A DNA stretch of 64,000 nucleotides from Rubinisphaera margarita (GCF_022267515.1 NZ_JAKFGB010000003.1:62001-126000), one strand, 5' to 3'; positions 27,242 to 36,219 are shown, numbered from the stretch's first letter. Numbers and translations are program-made. The notes: generated from the letters alone by a model not told the origin.

Positions 27242-28428
27242 ATTCCGACGGCCCTCTCGAACTCTGGCAACAACTGCATTCGACTCCGGAGATCTTCGAC
27301 GCCATCGCGGCGGCCGAGGGATCCGAATTGCAGCGGCAGACACAACTGCGCTCTCAGTATCCGGCGGAACTCGTCCGCCTCGCACTGGAGTTGACCAGCC
27401 TGCGCGAACAGGCGCGACTGAAGTTCTCTCTCGCTGATCAACTCTGGATGACGCGCCAGTCCCTGGAGCAGTCCTCTTCAGAAGAACTTGCCATCTACAA
27501 AGCCCGGCGGCTGCGGACGGCTGTGCCCGATAATGAACCCGTCCTCGATTTCTGCACCGGACTGGGAGCCGACGCGATTGCTCTCGCGGCTGGCGGGACG
27601 GTGATCACTTACGATCTTGATCCAGTCGTTCTGCAACTGGCCCGCTGGAATGCCGAGACCTACGGAGTCGCCGATCGGATCGAGTTCCGCCAACAGGATG
27701 TCAACGATGTTGAGGTTGCCGGGCGTGTTCTGCACCTGGATCCTGATCAGCGGGATGCGTCTGGAAAGCGCCAGCGGCGGCTCGAACTGATTCAGCCGAA
27801 CCTGGAAAAGATGCAGCAACTGGCGATGAGCTGCCGGGCAGGGGTGATCAAGCTCAGTCCGGCCAGTAATTTTGGCGGCAAGTTTCCGGAATGCGAAGTG
27901 GAACTGGTCAGCTGGCGAGGCGAGTGCAAACAGGCTCTCATCTGGTGTGGAGAACTCGCGGAGCCCGAACAGTGGCGGGCCACGGTTCTGCCAGCGGGAG
28001 CGTCACTGGTCGGAGACCCGCTCTCAGCCTATCCGCAGTTCGGTGAAGTCGCCGCGTTTATCTACGATCCCGATCCGGCCGTCGTGCGAGCAGGGATGAT
28101 CAACCATCTGTCCGAAGAAACGGGAGCCAGCCGACTTGACGAAGCCGAGGAGTATCTCACATCGAACGAGTTGATCGCTTCGCCCTTCATGGCGGCCTTC
28201 GAGGTTCACGAAGTCCTGGGGCGGAATGAAAAAGAGCTCCGCCGATGGATTCGCAGCAATGACATCGGCAGCGTGGAGATTAAGTGCCGCCATCTCAAGA
28301 TCGACGTCGAGAAAACAAGAAAGTCGCTGCCTCTGCAGGGAGCAGGGACAGCGACTGTGATCTTTGCCCGCGTCGGCGGGAAGTCGAAGGTCATCGTCTG
28401 CTCGCGTGTCAGCGAACAGCAGACATGA
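27238..28428 (+). CDS. Class I methyltransferase with C-terminal THUMP-like domain
   Basis: A 396-residue protein starting at GTG 27238, which overlaps the addA stop by four bases. VLDFCTGLGADAIALAAGG is the SAM-binding loop (motif I), followed by TYDLDPVVLQLARWNA and LDPDQRD, where an NPP(Y/F)-like site would be expected. The C-terminal part, from about EVLGRNEKELRRWI to GTATVIFARVGGKSKVIV, matches a THUMP-like domain found in such methyltransferases. It may modify RNA; the target is unknown. Coupling to addAB is clear from the overlap, but a repair role is not established. Confidence 0.75.
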   Translation: MNSDGPLELWQQLHSTPEIFDAIAAAEGSELQRQTQLRSQYPAELVRLALELTSLREQARLKFSLADQLWMTRQSLEQSSSEELAIYKARRLRTAVPDNEPVLDFCTGLGADAIALAAGGTVITYDLDPVVLQLARWNAETYGVADRIEFRQQDVNDVEVAGRVLHLDPDQRDASGKRQRRLELIQPNLEKMQQLAMSCRAGVIKLSPASNFGGKFPECEVELVSWRGECKQALIWCGELAEPEQWRATVLPAGASLVGDPLSAYPQFGEVAAFIYDPDPAVVRAGMINHLSEETGASRLDEAEEYLTSNELIASPFMAAFEVHEVLGRNEKELRRWIRSNDIGSVEIKCRHLKIDVEKTRKSLPLQGAGTATVIFARVGGKSKVIVCSRVSEQQT

Positions 28429-28435
28429 CGAAAGA

Positions 28436-28942
28436 CTATTCGACGTTCTGGCGGAACTGGAAGCCGTCGACGATTGTCAGGGTTTCCGGCGGTTCAACTC
28501 GCGGCGACAGGGAGAACGGGAAGGCGTAGCTGATCACCTTACCGCTGTTGAGTTCCGCGATATGGATCCCGCCGGTCGCCGGCTGCTTGCGTGTCGAGCC
28601 ACGAGCCGAGACGTTCAGAGCGCCCGCTGTGACAACAAAACGCGGCTTAATGTCCGGAGACAGACCGAAGTCGGCCAGCACGTTGCGCAGATAGACCTGC
28701 GTGTACTTCGCGGTTTGTGGATTCAGACTGGCCCCATACAGGCGACCGGTGAGGAAGTCGAGCACGAAGACGGCGTCGCCGGCGGTCAGACCGACGGGAA
28801 CAGTCACCATCGCGAACTTGGCATCACTGTCGCGGTCGACGTCGGCCAGGGCCACTTCGCTGGGCCAGAAGTAGGAGAGCATCATCCCTCCGACGACTCC
28901 GCACGCAAACCAGGCCATACGGGAAGATTCCGACTTCAGCAT
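28436..28942 (-). CDS. Membrane-anchored protein of unknown function
   Basis: A 168-residue product starting at ATG 28942 with AAGGAG about nine bases upstream; the longer frame to 29062 looks non-coding. One N-terminal hydrophobic segment (MAWFACGVVGGMMLSYFWP) is followed by a beta-rich domain with VFVLDFLTGRLYGA. A phrase of that kind is recurrent in planctomycete hypothetical proteins. It ends seven bases from the convergent methyltransferase gene. No enzymatic motif is visible. Confidence 0.65.
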   Translation of the reverse strand: MLKSESSRMAWFACGVVGGMMLSYFWPSEVALADVDRDSDAKFAMVTVPVGLTAGDAVFVLDFLTGRLYGASLNPQTAKYTQVYLRNVLADFGLSPDIKPRFVVTAGALNVSARGSTRKQPATGGIHIAELNSGKVISYAFPFSLSPRVEPPETLTIVDGFQFRQNVE

Positions 28943-29248
28943 TGATTCACTCCTTAACTGGGCGACGGCCCGAGACAGAAAACTCAGATGGCGTTGAGAT
29001 GTGTGTGCCCAACTTCGCTCGCGACTTGAAGACGGGCGGAACGGTCGCAAAAGAATGACCAACCGTCCTCCGTCAGTTTACGGCATCCGGAATTTGACCG
29101 CCAGTCCTTCGTGAGACGGGCGATGTTTTCCAGAGTTGAGATCGACTACCTATCAAGATATTCTGCCTGAATTCACTACTCAACCGTTCTGGCGATGTCA
29201 CGCCATTCAATCTTCAATCGCGACTCTCAACTTTCACAGGCGAGCATT
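28943..29248. other. Divergent intergenic region
   Basis: About 306 bases between two divergent genes. It should contain both promoters. I see no convincing -35/-10 pair, repeat or terminator. Short open frames here have no ribosome site or recognisable product. Confidence 0.5.
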
Positions 29249-30448
29249 ATGGAAACCACCAACGGCAGTTTGAATCGCAAGCTTCGCATGGCCCTGACAG
29301 GCGGAGGCCAGGGATCGTTCATCGGACGCGTGCATGCTACCGCAGCCGTGCTCGACAACCGTGCGGCCCTCGTTGCCGGGGCGCTCTCGTCCAATCCAGA
29401 GAAAGCCAAGGCTTCCGCACCGGCTTACGACATCCCCGAAGAACGCGCTTACGGCAGCTATCGGGAATTGGTCGAATCGGAAATGGCTCTTCCAGAAGGC
29501 GAGCGGATCGACTTCGTCAGCGTCGCCACCCCGAATCATACGCACTTCGAGATTGCCAAATGCGCGCTCGAAGCCGGGTTGAATGTAATCTGCGATAAGC
29601 CGATGACATTCGATTTCGATCAGGCCAAAGAACTGGTCGACGTTGTCGAGAAGTCGGGAGCCGTCTTCGCGGTCTCGCATAACTACACCGGGTATCCACT
29701 GGTGCGACAGGCCCGTGAGATGGCCCTCTCGGGTGAGCTGGGAGAAATTCAGGCGATCCGTTCGAACTACATTCAGGGCTGGCTGCGGACCAAGCTGGAA
29801 GATTCCGACCAGAAGCAGGCCGCGTGGCGGACCGATCCGAAGAAGTCGGGAGCAGCGGGAGCATTTGGCGATATCGGAACGCACGCCTACAACCTCGGCC
29901 GCTACATGACCGGACTGCTGCCGGAACAGGTTTCGTGTCATCTCAAGTCGATGGTTGAAGGACGGTCGCTCGACGATTACGGCCATGCCGTGATTCGGAT
30001 GGAGAATGGCGGTCTGATGACCGTCACGGCGTCTCAGATTTCGCATGGTCGTGAGAACGACCTGTTTATCGAGATTGACGGAACCAAAAAGGCGCTGCAG
30101 TGGCGTCAGGAGAATCCGAACGAAATGATCGTTCGCGAGAACGGCCAGCCTCACAAGATTTACACCCGCGACCCGAACGCCGACTTCATGACGCCGATCG
30201 CGGCTTCTTCCTGCCGGCTGCCCGCCGGTCATCCCGAAGCCTTCTTTGAAGCGTTCGCGAACGTGTACCGCTTTGCGTACGATGCCATGGTCCAGCGGGC
30301 GGAAGGCAAGGACTTCGAAAAACGCGACACGATTTATCCCAACATCTACGATGGGGCCGAGGGGATGTATTTCATCCAGCAGTGCGTCGCCAGCAGCGCC
30401 GAGAACGGAGCCTGGTTGCCCATGAAGTACGAAAAAGCCCGCCGCTAG
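29249..30448 (+). CDS. Gfo/Idh/MocA-family NAD(P)-dependent oxidoreductase
   Basis: The 399-residue protein has the family's N-terminal Rossmann loop (MALTGGGQGSFIGRVH), the segment FVSVATPNHTHFEIAKCALEAG and NVICDKPMTFD, which holds the conserved catalytic-site E/D-K-P triad. AGAFGDIGTHAYNL supplies the H/D pair of the active site. These enzymes oxidise or epimerise sugars and inositols; the substrate is unknown. ATG 29249 is chosen for its AGGCGAG site; the in-frame ATG 29195 would add 18 residues of poor quality. The gene stands alone and ends just before element C and a terminator. Confidence 0.9.
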   Translation: METTNGSLNRKLRMALTGGGQGSFIGRVHATAAVLDNRAALVAGALSSNPEKAKASAPAYDIPEERAYGSYRELVESEMALPEGERIDFVSVATPNHTHFEIAKCALEAGLNVICDKPMTFDFDQAKELVDVVEKSGAVFAVSHNYTGYPLVRQAREMALSGELGEIQAIRSNYIQGWLRTKLEDSDQKQAAWRTDPKKSGAAGAFGDIGTHAYNLGRYMTGLLPEQVSCHLKSMVEGRSLDDYGHAVIRMENGGLMTVTASQISHGRENDLFIEIDGTKKALQWRQENPNEMIVRENGQPHKIYTRDPNADFMTPIAASSCRLPAGHPEAFFEAFANVYRFAYDAMVQRAEGKDFEKRDTIYPNIYDGAEGMYFIQQCVASSAENGAWLPMKYEKARR

Positions 30449-30454
30449 AATATT

Positions 30455-30485
30455 TTCGATGATGCATTAACCGTCGTCTGAACGG
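30455..30485 (-). repeat. Dispersed intergenic element, copy C
   Basis: On the minus strand the core reads GGTTAATGCATCATCGAAAA and matches copies A and B at 17 of 20 positions each. The adjoining segment on the plus strand, CGTCTGAACGGG (30474-30485), also resembles copy B (CGTCTGGAACAGG on the minus strand) but with a shorter linker. Copy C begins seven bases after the oxidoreductase stop and is inverted relative to that gene, unlike A and B. Confidence 0.45.
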
Positions 30486-30529
30486 GTAATGTAAGCGAAC
30501 GGCGAAAACTGGGAAGACTCCCACACTCG

Positions 30530-30555
30530 AGGCAGATCTCTGATCTGCCTTTTTT
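30530..30555 (+). terminator. Rho-independent terminator
   Basis: AGGCAGATC (30530-30538) and GATCTGCCT (30542-30550) form a nine-base stem with a three-base loop, followed by a T run to 30555. It would end the oxidoreductase transcript, including element C. Confidence 0.9.
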
Positions 30556-30893
30556 CATGCGCCCAGACCCCCAGAGCTGGCAAGCTCGAACACTTATGAC
30601 GGTTAACGCGGTCCTGCTTGGGCCCGGGAAGAGCCAAATGGAAGGATAGGAAGATCAGATCGACTTTGACGGTCATAAAAGATCCTCTGCATCCTCCTAT
30701 GAAATGCTGAATAGACTTTCGATTCGTCCACTAAACACCGTTAATTGAGGAAAACAATTTGACGATGACGAATCTATGAAAACAGGCGGGGAGTGTTCGC
30801 CCTGCATATTGCATGATCAATCTTCCGTGAGCTGGTGGTCGCGCAGCTCGGTTCGCGATGGATTGAAGCTTCGAATCAACGGAGTGAGGGCTA
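30556..30893. other. Long non-coding leader region of the outer-membrane protein gene
   Basis: About 340 bases between the terminator and the barrel gene. It contains AT-rich stretches near 30700-30770 that could hold the promoter, but no clear -35/-10 pair. The open frames here lack convincing starts. Close to the gene, GGAGTGAGGG lies six bases before ATG 30894 and is a good ribosome site. Confidence 0.5.
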
Positions 30894-32312
30894 ATGTTAA
30901 TTCGTTCACTCAAGGTACTACTGCTGATTGTGTTGGTGTGCCCGACACAATCGCTGGTCGCCGCCGGGCGTCCAGGTTACAAGAAGCCGTGTCCGCCGAT
31001 CTGTCCGCCGCCGTGTCCGCCAAAGCATTCGACCGAATGCCCACCGCCGCCATCGCCAAAGGCCGAAATGGTCCCGGAATCCAGCAAGTCGGAAGACGCC
31101 AAGTCGGACGCTGACGCACCGCAGGTGCTCCCCGGCGACGATGCGGCTCCAATCGCCAACGACGTTCCGTTCCAGCCGAATCCGGCTCCGATCCAGACTG
31201 CACAGGGACCAAGCGTGCAGTCAACCACCGCACCGAACATGATCGGTGACTTCCTCAGCCCCGGCTTCGGCGTGCTGACCCCGGCATTCGGACCATTCTC
31301 TCCGACATACGATTCGGTTCCTTCCGCTGGCGCCACCCGTCTGCAGATCGGACAGAACAACAGCCCGCTGCCACGCGATCGTTATGCAGTGACCTACAAT
31401 CACTTCCATAACGCTTACCTGGTTCAGGGCGAAGACGCTCACCTCGATCTGTACACGATGCAGTTCGAAAAGACCTTCGATTGCGGTGACGCTTCGATCG
31501 AATTCCGTCTTCCGTTCTACAGCGCTCCGGACAACACTCAGTCGCTCGAAGGCGCTGGCGTGGACACCGACGGCTACAGCATGGAACTCGGCGACCTGTC
31601 GATCATCCTCAAGAAGGTTCTGTACCGCGACTGCTGCACGGGAACCGTGATGACCGCTGGTATGGGCTTCACCGCTCCGACCGGTGCCGACGCTCGCGTC
31701 AGTACCGCCGCAGGAGCTTCGGGTGTGGTCCGCAACCAGTCGATCGAACTGACGCCGTACTTCGCGATTCTGCGTCAGCCGACCGATCGCCTCTTCACGC
31801 AGTTCTTCGCCCAGGCTGACTTCAGCCTGAATGGCAACGATTTCTACTACACCGATGGTGCAGTTGCTCCGACCGTCGCGACTGGCGACCTGAACGATCA
31901 GCACCTGCTGAAGCTCGATTACCAGATCGGCTACTGGCTGCGTAAGCCGGGTTGTGGATACGGTAACGGCTGCTGCTTCGACGATCCCTGCGGTTGCAAC
32001 GATGACTGGTGCACCGACAGCTGCTGTGGTGGCGACTGCGACACCTCGCTGATTCGCGGCGTGGCCAGCATCTTCGAACTTCACTACACCACGACCATGA
32101 ACGACGCTGACATCATCGCCGTCCCAGGTGGCTCACAGTTCGGCAACACCTTCAACCGTGTTGACGTCCTGAACCTGACCGCCGGTACGACGATTCTGAT
32201 TGGCAAGAACAGCACCCTGACAGGTGCCGTCACTCTGCCGGTCAACGAAATCGCTGATGGAACACATCTGTTCGATCACGAGTTCGCAATTCAGTTCAAC
32301 CGCTACTTCTAA
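30894..32312 (+). CDS. Outer-membrane beta-barrel protein with proline/cysteine-rich segments
   Basis: The 472-residue protein has a signal peptide (LKVLLLIVLVCPTQSLVAA), then a Pro/Cys-rich region (CPPICPPPCPPK) and a Pro-rich linker to about residue 125. The rest alternates short amphipathic strands (YAVTYNHFHNAYLV, ASIEFRLPFYSA, TTILIGKNSTLTGAVTL) and ends in an aromatic residue within FAIQFNRYF, as expected for a BAM-inserted barrel. A ten-cysteine loop lies near residues 357-382. Codon choice is restricted, suggesting high expression. A porin or structural outer-membrane role is inferred. A terminator follows. Confidence 0.72.
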   Translation: MLIRSLKVLLLIVLVCPTQSLVAAGRPGYKKPCPPICPPPCPPKHSTECPPPPSPKAEMVPESSKSEDAKSDADAPQVLPGDDAAPIANDVPFQPNPAPIQTAQGPSVQSTTAPNMIGDFLSPGFGVLTPAFGPFSPTYDSVPSAGATRLQIGQNNSPLPRDRYAVTYNHFHNAYLVQGEDAHLDLYTMQFEKTFDCGDASIEFRLPFYSAPDNTQSLEGAGVDTDGYSMELGDLSIILKKVLYRDCCTGTVMTAGMGFTAPTGADARVSTAAGASGVVRNQSIELTPYFAILRQPTDRLFTQFFAQADFSLNGNDFYYTDGAVAPTVATGDLNDQHLLKLDYQIGYWLRKPGCGYGNGCCFDDPCGCNDDWCTDSCCGGDCDTSLIRGVASIFELHYTTTMNDADIIAVPGGSQFGNTFNRVDVLNLTAGTTILIGKNSTLTGAVTLPVNEIADGTHLFDHEFAIQFNRYF

Positions 32313-32375
32313 GAGCCATGCGGTAAGACTTGCTCGACCTCTTGAGGATTGAGCGCGAAAGAATGGGGATGTGGA

Positions 32376-32409
32376 GAAGCACCGGTGGAAACGCCGGTGC
32401 TTCTTTTTT
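32376..32409 (+). terminator. Rho-independent terminator after the barrel gene
   Basis: GAAGCACCGG pairs with CCGGTGCTTC around TGGAAACG, and six T residues follow to 32409. The absence of an A run on the left indicates it acts on the plus strand only. Confidence 0.92.
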
Positions 32410-32411
32410 GT

Positions 32412-32912
32412 TTACCACCAGGCGACTTCATCAGCTGACCAACTCGAAGTCGGGCGCTGGATCGTGAGATAGCGAACTTTCTTCCCGGCCGAGTCAGGAT
32501 CCCGAGCCAGATCCTTCTTCTGTTCCCATCGCATGAACAAATAGAGCGAGATCGTCCCGAGAATCATGGTCATGAGAGTTGCCCCGAGCGGGGCTCCCGA
32601 ACCGGTCGCGTATTCACTGTGCATCAACTGGCCAACAATTCGCGACATCCCGATCAGCGGGAAGACGCAGACCGACCAGAAGGTAATCGTTGGAAGCTCA
32701 CTCTCGGCCGTCCTCGCGGCGACCGAAACGGCGGCCATCACCAGGTACAGGGTCAGGTAAAAGGCGATGAACACCGTGTTCGACCAGCTGAACTGCCAGT
32801 GATAGACACTGGTGACAACCAGCCATGCCAGCGGCACGCCGATGACCCAGCAGAGAACGCGGTCGATCGTTTTTCGCAGTGATTTCCAGTTCATTTTTCT
32901 TGTGGATGGCAT
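32412..32912 (-). CDS. Integral membrane protein of unknown function
   Basis: A 166-residue product from ATG 32912, with GAAGGGACG upstream. It has about four hydrophobic helices (VLCWVIGVPLAWLVV, VFIAFYLTLYLVMAAVSVA, ITFWSVCVFPLIGM, LGATLMTMILGTISLYLFM) and a charged C-terminus. No family is recognised. The frame can extend to 33083, but the added part has no hydrophobic or domain signal. It ends three bases past the barrel gene's terminator. Confidence 0.65.
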   Translation of the reverse strand: MPSTRKMNWKSLRKTIDRVLCWVIGVPLAWLVVTSVYHWQFSWSNTVFIAFYLTLYLVMAAVSVAARTAESELPTITFWSVCVFPLIGMSRIVGQLMHSEYATGSGAPLGATLMTMILGTISLYLFMRWEQKKDLARDPDSAGKKVRYLTIQRPTSSWSADEVAWW

Positions 32913-33148
32913 CGTTCGTCCCTTCGAAACGAGTTCGTGGCGATTCCATTCACCATTAAGAACGTGAACGAACGGTCTCAGGGTCAAAAATATCGGAAAA
33001 TTCGCTGGACGACGGGCGGTTATTCTTACGGACAGGCTCTCAGCCTGGAGAAGTCGAGTGGTAACCGGGACTGATCCTTGCAACGGTCTGCCCGATCAGT
33101 TCACATACTTCTGAACGCTTTGTCTCTCCTGCTCCAGAAAGTCGGCCG

Positions 33149-34342
33149 GTGTCTCTTCGATTCTATGTACTGGCTCAGGAATCGGGAATCGAGCCGTCGG
33201 CGGCTCTCTCGACTTCGTTTCTGATGTGGGGGATCGCGGGAGGACTGTTAGCGATCGTCGTTGGCCTGACAGTCTGGTACATGCTTTCGTCGATGAACTT
33301 CAATTCGCTGTTCGTTCCCCCCTGGAAGCCTCTTTCCCGTCGGCCGGTCCATTCGAATCTAACGCCCGCGGCGATTGTCAGTTGGGGCGTGTTCCTGTCG
33401 ATCATCCTGACCGTGGTCTGGCATTTCGACTACCAGCATGAACTGGCGATTCCCGGCGTCGATGAAGCCGTCACATTCGCCTGGCAGATCTGGTCTCTGC
33501 TGTTAACGGTCCTCGTTGCTTTCGGTCTGGCTCGGATTGTCGCCGGTGCCATCCTGGCGATTTTCGCCAACGCCTCGGTTCGCCGACAGTTTGAACTGCT
33601 CTGTCCCAACGAGCCGGACTCAGATTCCGTGTCGCCGGCTCAGCCTCGATTAAAGGCCGATCCTTCACCGCCCGCCGGAGAGAACGGAGAGGAAGTTGCC
33701 GAGCCAACTGGGAAGAACGCAGAACCGGTCCTCGTCCCGGAGACAGAGTCGTTTGCCGATACCGTGGCTCGCCTGATCGGAATCCTCATTTATCTGATGA
33801 TCCTTCTGCCTGTCCTGATGATCGCCTCCGAAATGTGGGGCTGGACTGTGACCGGTACGACCGTCAGCCAGATCTGGAACTGGTTGCTTCCGTTCTCGGC
33901 GCTCACGGCGATCATTACGATCGGCTGGTTCGCTCTGACGGCTGCGGCTGTCGCCATCTTCCCCGCGGAACAGCGTCGACCGGTCATGATCGCCACCACG
34001 CTGATGGCGCTCATTCTCCTCGCTGCGAGTTACAGCACTTCGATTGCGATCGTTCTGGCCGTAATCGTCCTGGGGCTGGCCTGGTTCACCCGTGCTGAAC
34101 TTCCCGACCTGATTGCGGGGCAGACCTTACGACTGCAAAATAGCGTAAGTATCCGCACGATGGCCGGCTTTGCTCATGTAAAAGAGGTTGGTCCGCTCGT
34201 TACCGAACTCACAGGCGAGGCTCGGGACCTTCAGGTACGAAATCGGCATCTGCTTCAGGCGTACCTGACTGGAAGCATTCTCGACGAAAACCGGGTGCTG
34301 CCTCAGCCGCAGGCCGAAACCCCGGCTCAAACCGGTCTCTGA
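33149..34342 (+). CDS. Divergent MscS-like membrane protein
   Basis: The 397-residue protein starts at GTG 33149. It has about seven hydrophobic helices interrupted by a charged loop at residues 155-195. After the last helix, LPDLIAGQTLRLQN and the stretch VKEVGPLVTEL to QVRNRHLLQA resemble the third helix and beta domain of MscS channels (xNxxAG, then VxEIGxxxTxL and xxxxNxxL). The match is partial, and the characteristic Gly/Ala packing pattern is weak. A mechanosensitive role is inferred at family level only. Confidence 0.45.
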   Translation: MSLRFYVLAQESGIEPSAALSTSFLMWGIAGGLLAIVVGLTVWYMLSSMNFNSLFVPPWKPLSRRPVHSNLTPAAIVSWGVFLSIILTVVWHFDYQHELAIPGVDEAVTFAWQIWSLLLTVLVAFGLARIVAGAILAIFANASVRRQFELLCPNEPDSDSVSPAQPRLKADPSPPAGENGEEVAEPTGKNAEPVLVPETESFADTVARLIGILIYLMILLPVLMIASEMWGWTVTGTTVSQIWNWLLPFSALTAIITIGWFALTAAAVAIFPAEQRRPVMIATTLMALILLAASYSTSIAIVLAVIVLGLAWFTRAELPDLIAGQTLRLQNSVSIRTMAGFAHVKEVGPLVTELTGEARDLQVRNRHLLQAYLTGSILDENRVLPQPQAETPAQTGL

Positions 34343-34484
34343 GAGTCCGCGCTGGACTCCGCCCCGGCGGTTTTCGGGGCTGTTCGGGCTGTTATCCGGG
34401 ATTCCCCCTGGGGGAATGACATTTGCTCCCTCTGACCTGTTGCCAAAACTGGCCGGGAATCCGTATCAAGAGGAGGGACGAGAC

Positions 34485-35063
34485 GTGGACGATCGCGACA
34501 ACGAACATATCGACCGGAAACAGACAACGTGGAACTGGAGAATGATGCAGATTGGGTGGACGGTCTCCATCTCGTCCGTCGTCCTTCTCATCGTTTTTGT
34601 GGTCGGGCTATTCAGCGGCTGGTTCTGGATGGACGGGGACGTGACCGACGACTCGATCGCCTTGACTGTCGCCGTGAACACCGACGAAGTGGCGGAATCA
34701 GCCGATGCTGCCGCCGAAGCGGTCACCCAGACCGGCGAACAGGTGGAAGTCCTGTCCAACTCCGAAGTCATCGAAGGCACCGTGATCTCGGTCGGACGGT
34801 CCGGTGGAGATCGAATCCTGAACGTCCAGCCGCGACCGGATGAAGACGACGCTGAGAAGAGAGAACCTTCTCCCCCCTGGGAAATCGTGATGACATCGGC
34901 AACGGAATTCGCCGGAGACGCGGAAGCCGTTGAAGACTTGGTGAACGGCGATAAGGTTCGCGTGGTCTATCGCGACGATGACAAAAAGAAGAGCCGATTC
35001 GCACTGCGAGTGACTGAAGGAGCCAGGGAAGAAGAGGACCGCGAACAGGCGTCGACGGACTAG
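34485..35063 (+). CDS. Single-pass membrane protein of unknown function
   Basis: A 192-residue product starting at GTG 34485, with AGGAGG eight bases upstream; the in-frame ATG at 34416 has no such site. One hydrophobic helix (ISSVVLLIVFVVGLFSGWFWM) lies near residues 28-48, and a long acidic domain follows outside. The domain has repeated small beta segments (VIEGTVISVG, KVRVVYRDDD). No family is recognised. The TAG stop is the first three bases of an inverted-repeat-bounded element (35061-35162). Confidence 0.6.
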   Translation: MDDRDNEHIDRKQTTWNWRMMQIGWTVSISSVVLLIVFVVGLFSGWFWMDGDVTDDSIALTVAVNTDEVAESADAAAEAVTQTGEQVEVLSNSEVIEGTVISVGRSGGDRILNVQPRPDEDDAEKREPSPPWEIVMTSATEFAGDAEAVEDLVNGDKVRVVYRDDDKKKSRFALRVTEGAREEEDREQASTD

Positions 35064-35162
35064 AGCAAATTCAAATTCGACTGCAGGCGTTTGCAGGAGC
35101 AAATTCAGCATGGGCGGGAGATTGCCGCCTATGCGACTGCAGCCGAAGCATAAAATGCTCTA
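35061..35162. repeat. 102-bp MITE-like element with terminal inverted repeats
   Basis: TAGAGCA at 35061-35067 and TGCTCTA at 35156-35162 are exact inverted ends. Inside are a CTGCA/TGCAG hairpin (from about 35080), a GGCGG/CCGCC hairpin (from about 35113), two copies of GAGCAAATTCA, and two of CGACTGCAG. No open frame is present. It looks like a non-autonomous mobile element or a structured RNA, but a single copy cannot prove mobility. Confidence 0.45.
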
Positions 35163-35184
35163 AGCCGTGTGAATGAGGCGAACT

Positions 35185-36120
35185 TTACTCACCGGACAAC
35201 GCGATAATTTCATGGTCTTCCGTTGAGTAGTCGTCGAGAACGGTCGTTCTCTCAATGAACTCGCCCTCGCAGACATGCCCCAATCCGATCCGTTTGTATT
35301 GCGATCCTTTCGCGAAACACGTTCTTTCCGGGAGTACGATGGTTCCGGAAGTTTGAATTTCGAATCGGCTGAGATGACCACTGCTGTCTGCGTGAAGGAC
35401 TGCCTCGCGGACGATCAGATTGCGATCGACGAGGAGAACTGCCTTCGTCAGGTCGTTTTTCCAGATCCGCATCGTTCCGTGAACGCGAGCCAGTTCTCCT
35501 TCACGCTCGATCTGTTCGATCGACTCCAGCCGACTGCCGAAACCCACGCCCAGAGAAAACTCGAGTTCCATTCTGGCTTCGTAGAACAATCCGTGTTCTT
35601 CGATCGACGGAACATTGCGAAGAATAGTCCTGTAGCCGTGTGCTTCGCAGATGCTTTCGGTTGTTCCGGAGGCATTTGAGGTCTTGCTGTACTGCGACTG
35701 ATCCTCCCGCTCCCCTCGTCCATTGAACATTGATGTCCGCTCGATGGTTGTCTCGTTGCCTTGGAGCGTCAGGAGGAATGTTGCCGATGTCTTCAATTCG
35801 TAAGGCTTGTAGCTCTCCGGCTGTGAGGGGGGATCGCCTCCGAATTTGTACGCGTTAAATGAGTCTTCAGCATGCTCCAGAAGTGGGACTCGTCTGACGG
35901 TCTTTTTCTTCTGAACAGTGACTCTGACCCGGTTGAGTTCCGAATCTTTGGCTTTCAGTAGCCTGAGGAACTCATCGTTGTCGTCCGGAATCCAGTCTGC
36001 CTGACGAGGAGAATCGCCAGGGAATTCCCCGGCGAGAATACAGGTGGTCGCCGCGGCCCCGAGAATAAGGAACAGACTTAACGCGAAGACGCGAACAACC
36101 AGACGGAAGACAGTCGGCAC
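35185..36120 (-). CDS. Exported protein of unknown function
   Basis: A 311-residue protein starting at GTG 36120, with GGAG six bases upstream. It has a signal peptide (VFALSLFLILGAAATTCILA), then a charged region and a mixed beta domain with no recognised family. It lies between the 102-bp element and the sigma-54 activator, on the activator's strand but separated from it by a terminator. Function cannot be assigned. Confidence 0.6.
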   Translation of the reverse strand: MPTVFRLVVRVFALSLFLILGAAATTCILAGEFPGDSPRQADWIPDDNDEFLRLLKAKDSELNRVRVTVQKKKTVRRVPLLEHAEDSFNAYKFGGDPPSQPESYKPYELKTSATFLLTLQGNETTIERTSMFNGRGEREDQSQYSKTSNASGTTESICEAHGYRTILRNVPSIEEHGLFYEARMELEFSLGVGFGSRLESIEQIEREGELARVHGTMRIWKNDLTKAVLLVDRNLIVREAVLHADSSGHLSRFEIQTSGTIVLPERTCFAKGSQYKRIGLGHVCEGEFIERTTVLDDYSTEDHEIIALSGE

Positions 36121-36182
36121 TTGAAACTCCAGTTTGCTCAGTCGCGATATCGTTGATCTCGGGATTAGTCCGTGCAGAAACG

Positions 36183-36219
36183 AAAAACAGGGACAGGTTC
36201 CAGATGAACTCGTCCCTGC
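36183..36219 (-). terminator. Terminator downstream of the NtrC-type gene
   Basis: On the minus strand CAGGGAC (from 36218) pairs with GTCCCTG (to 36188) around a 17-base loop and is followed by TTTTT (36187-36183). It ends the activator transcript. Confidence 0.7.

Noticed and set aside
30500..30530. Hammerhead-like ribozyme near GGCGAAAAC
   Set aside because: The required CUGAUGA core and cleavage triplet with matching stems are absent.
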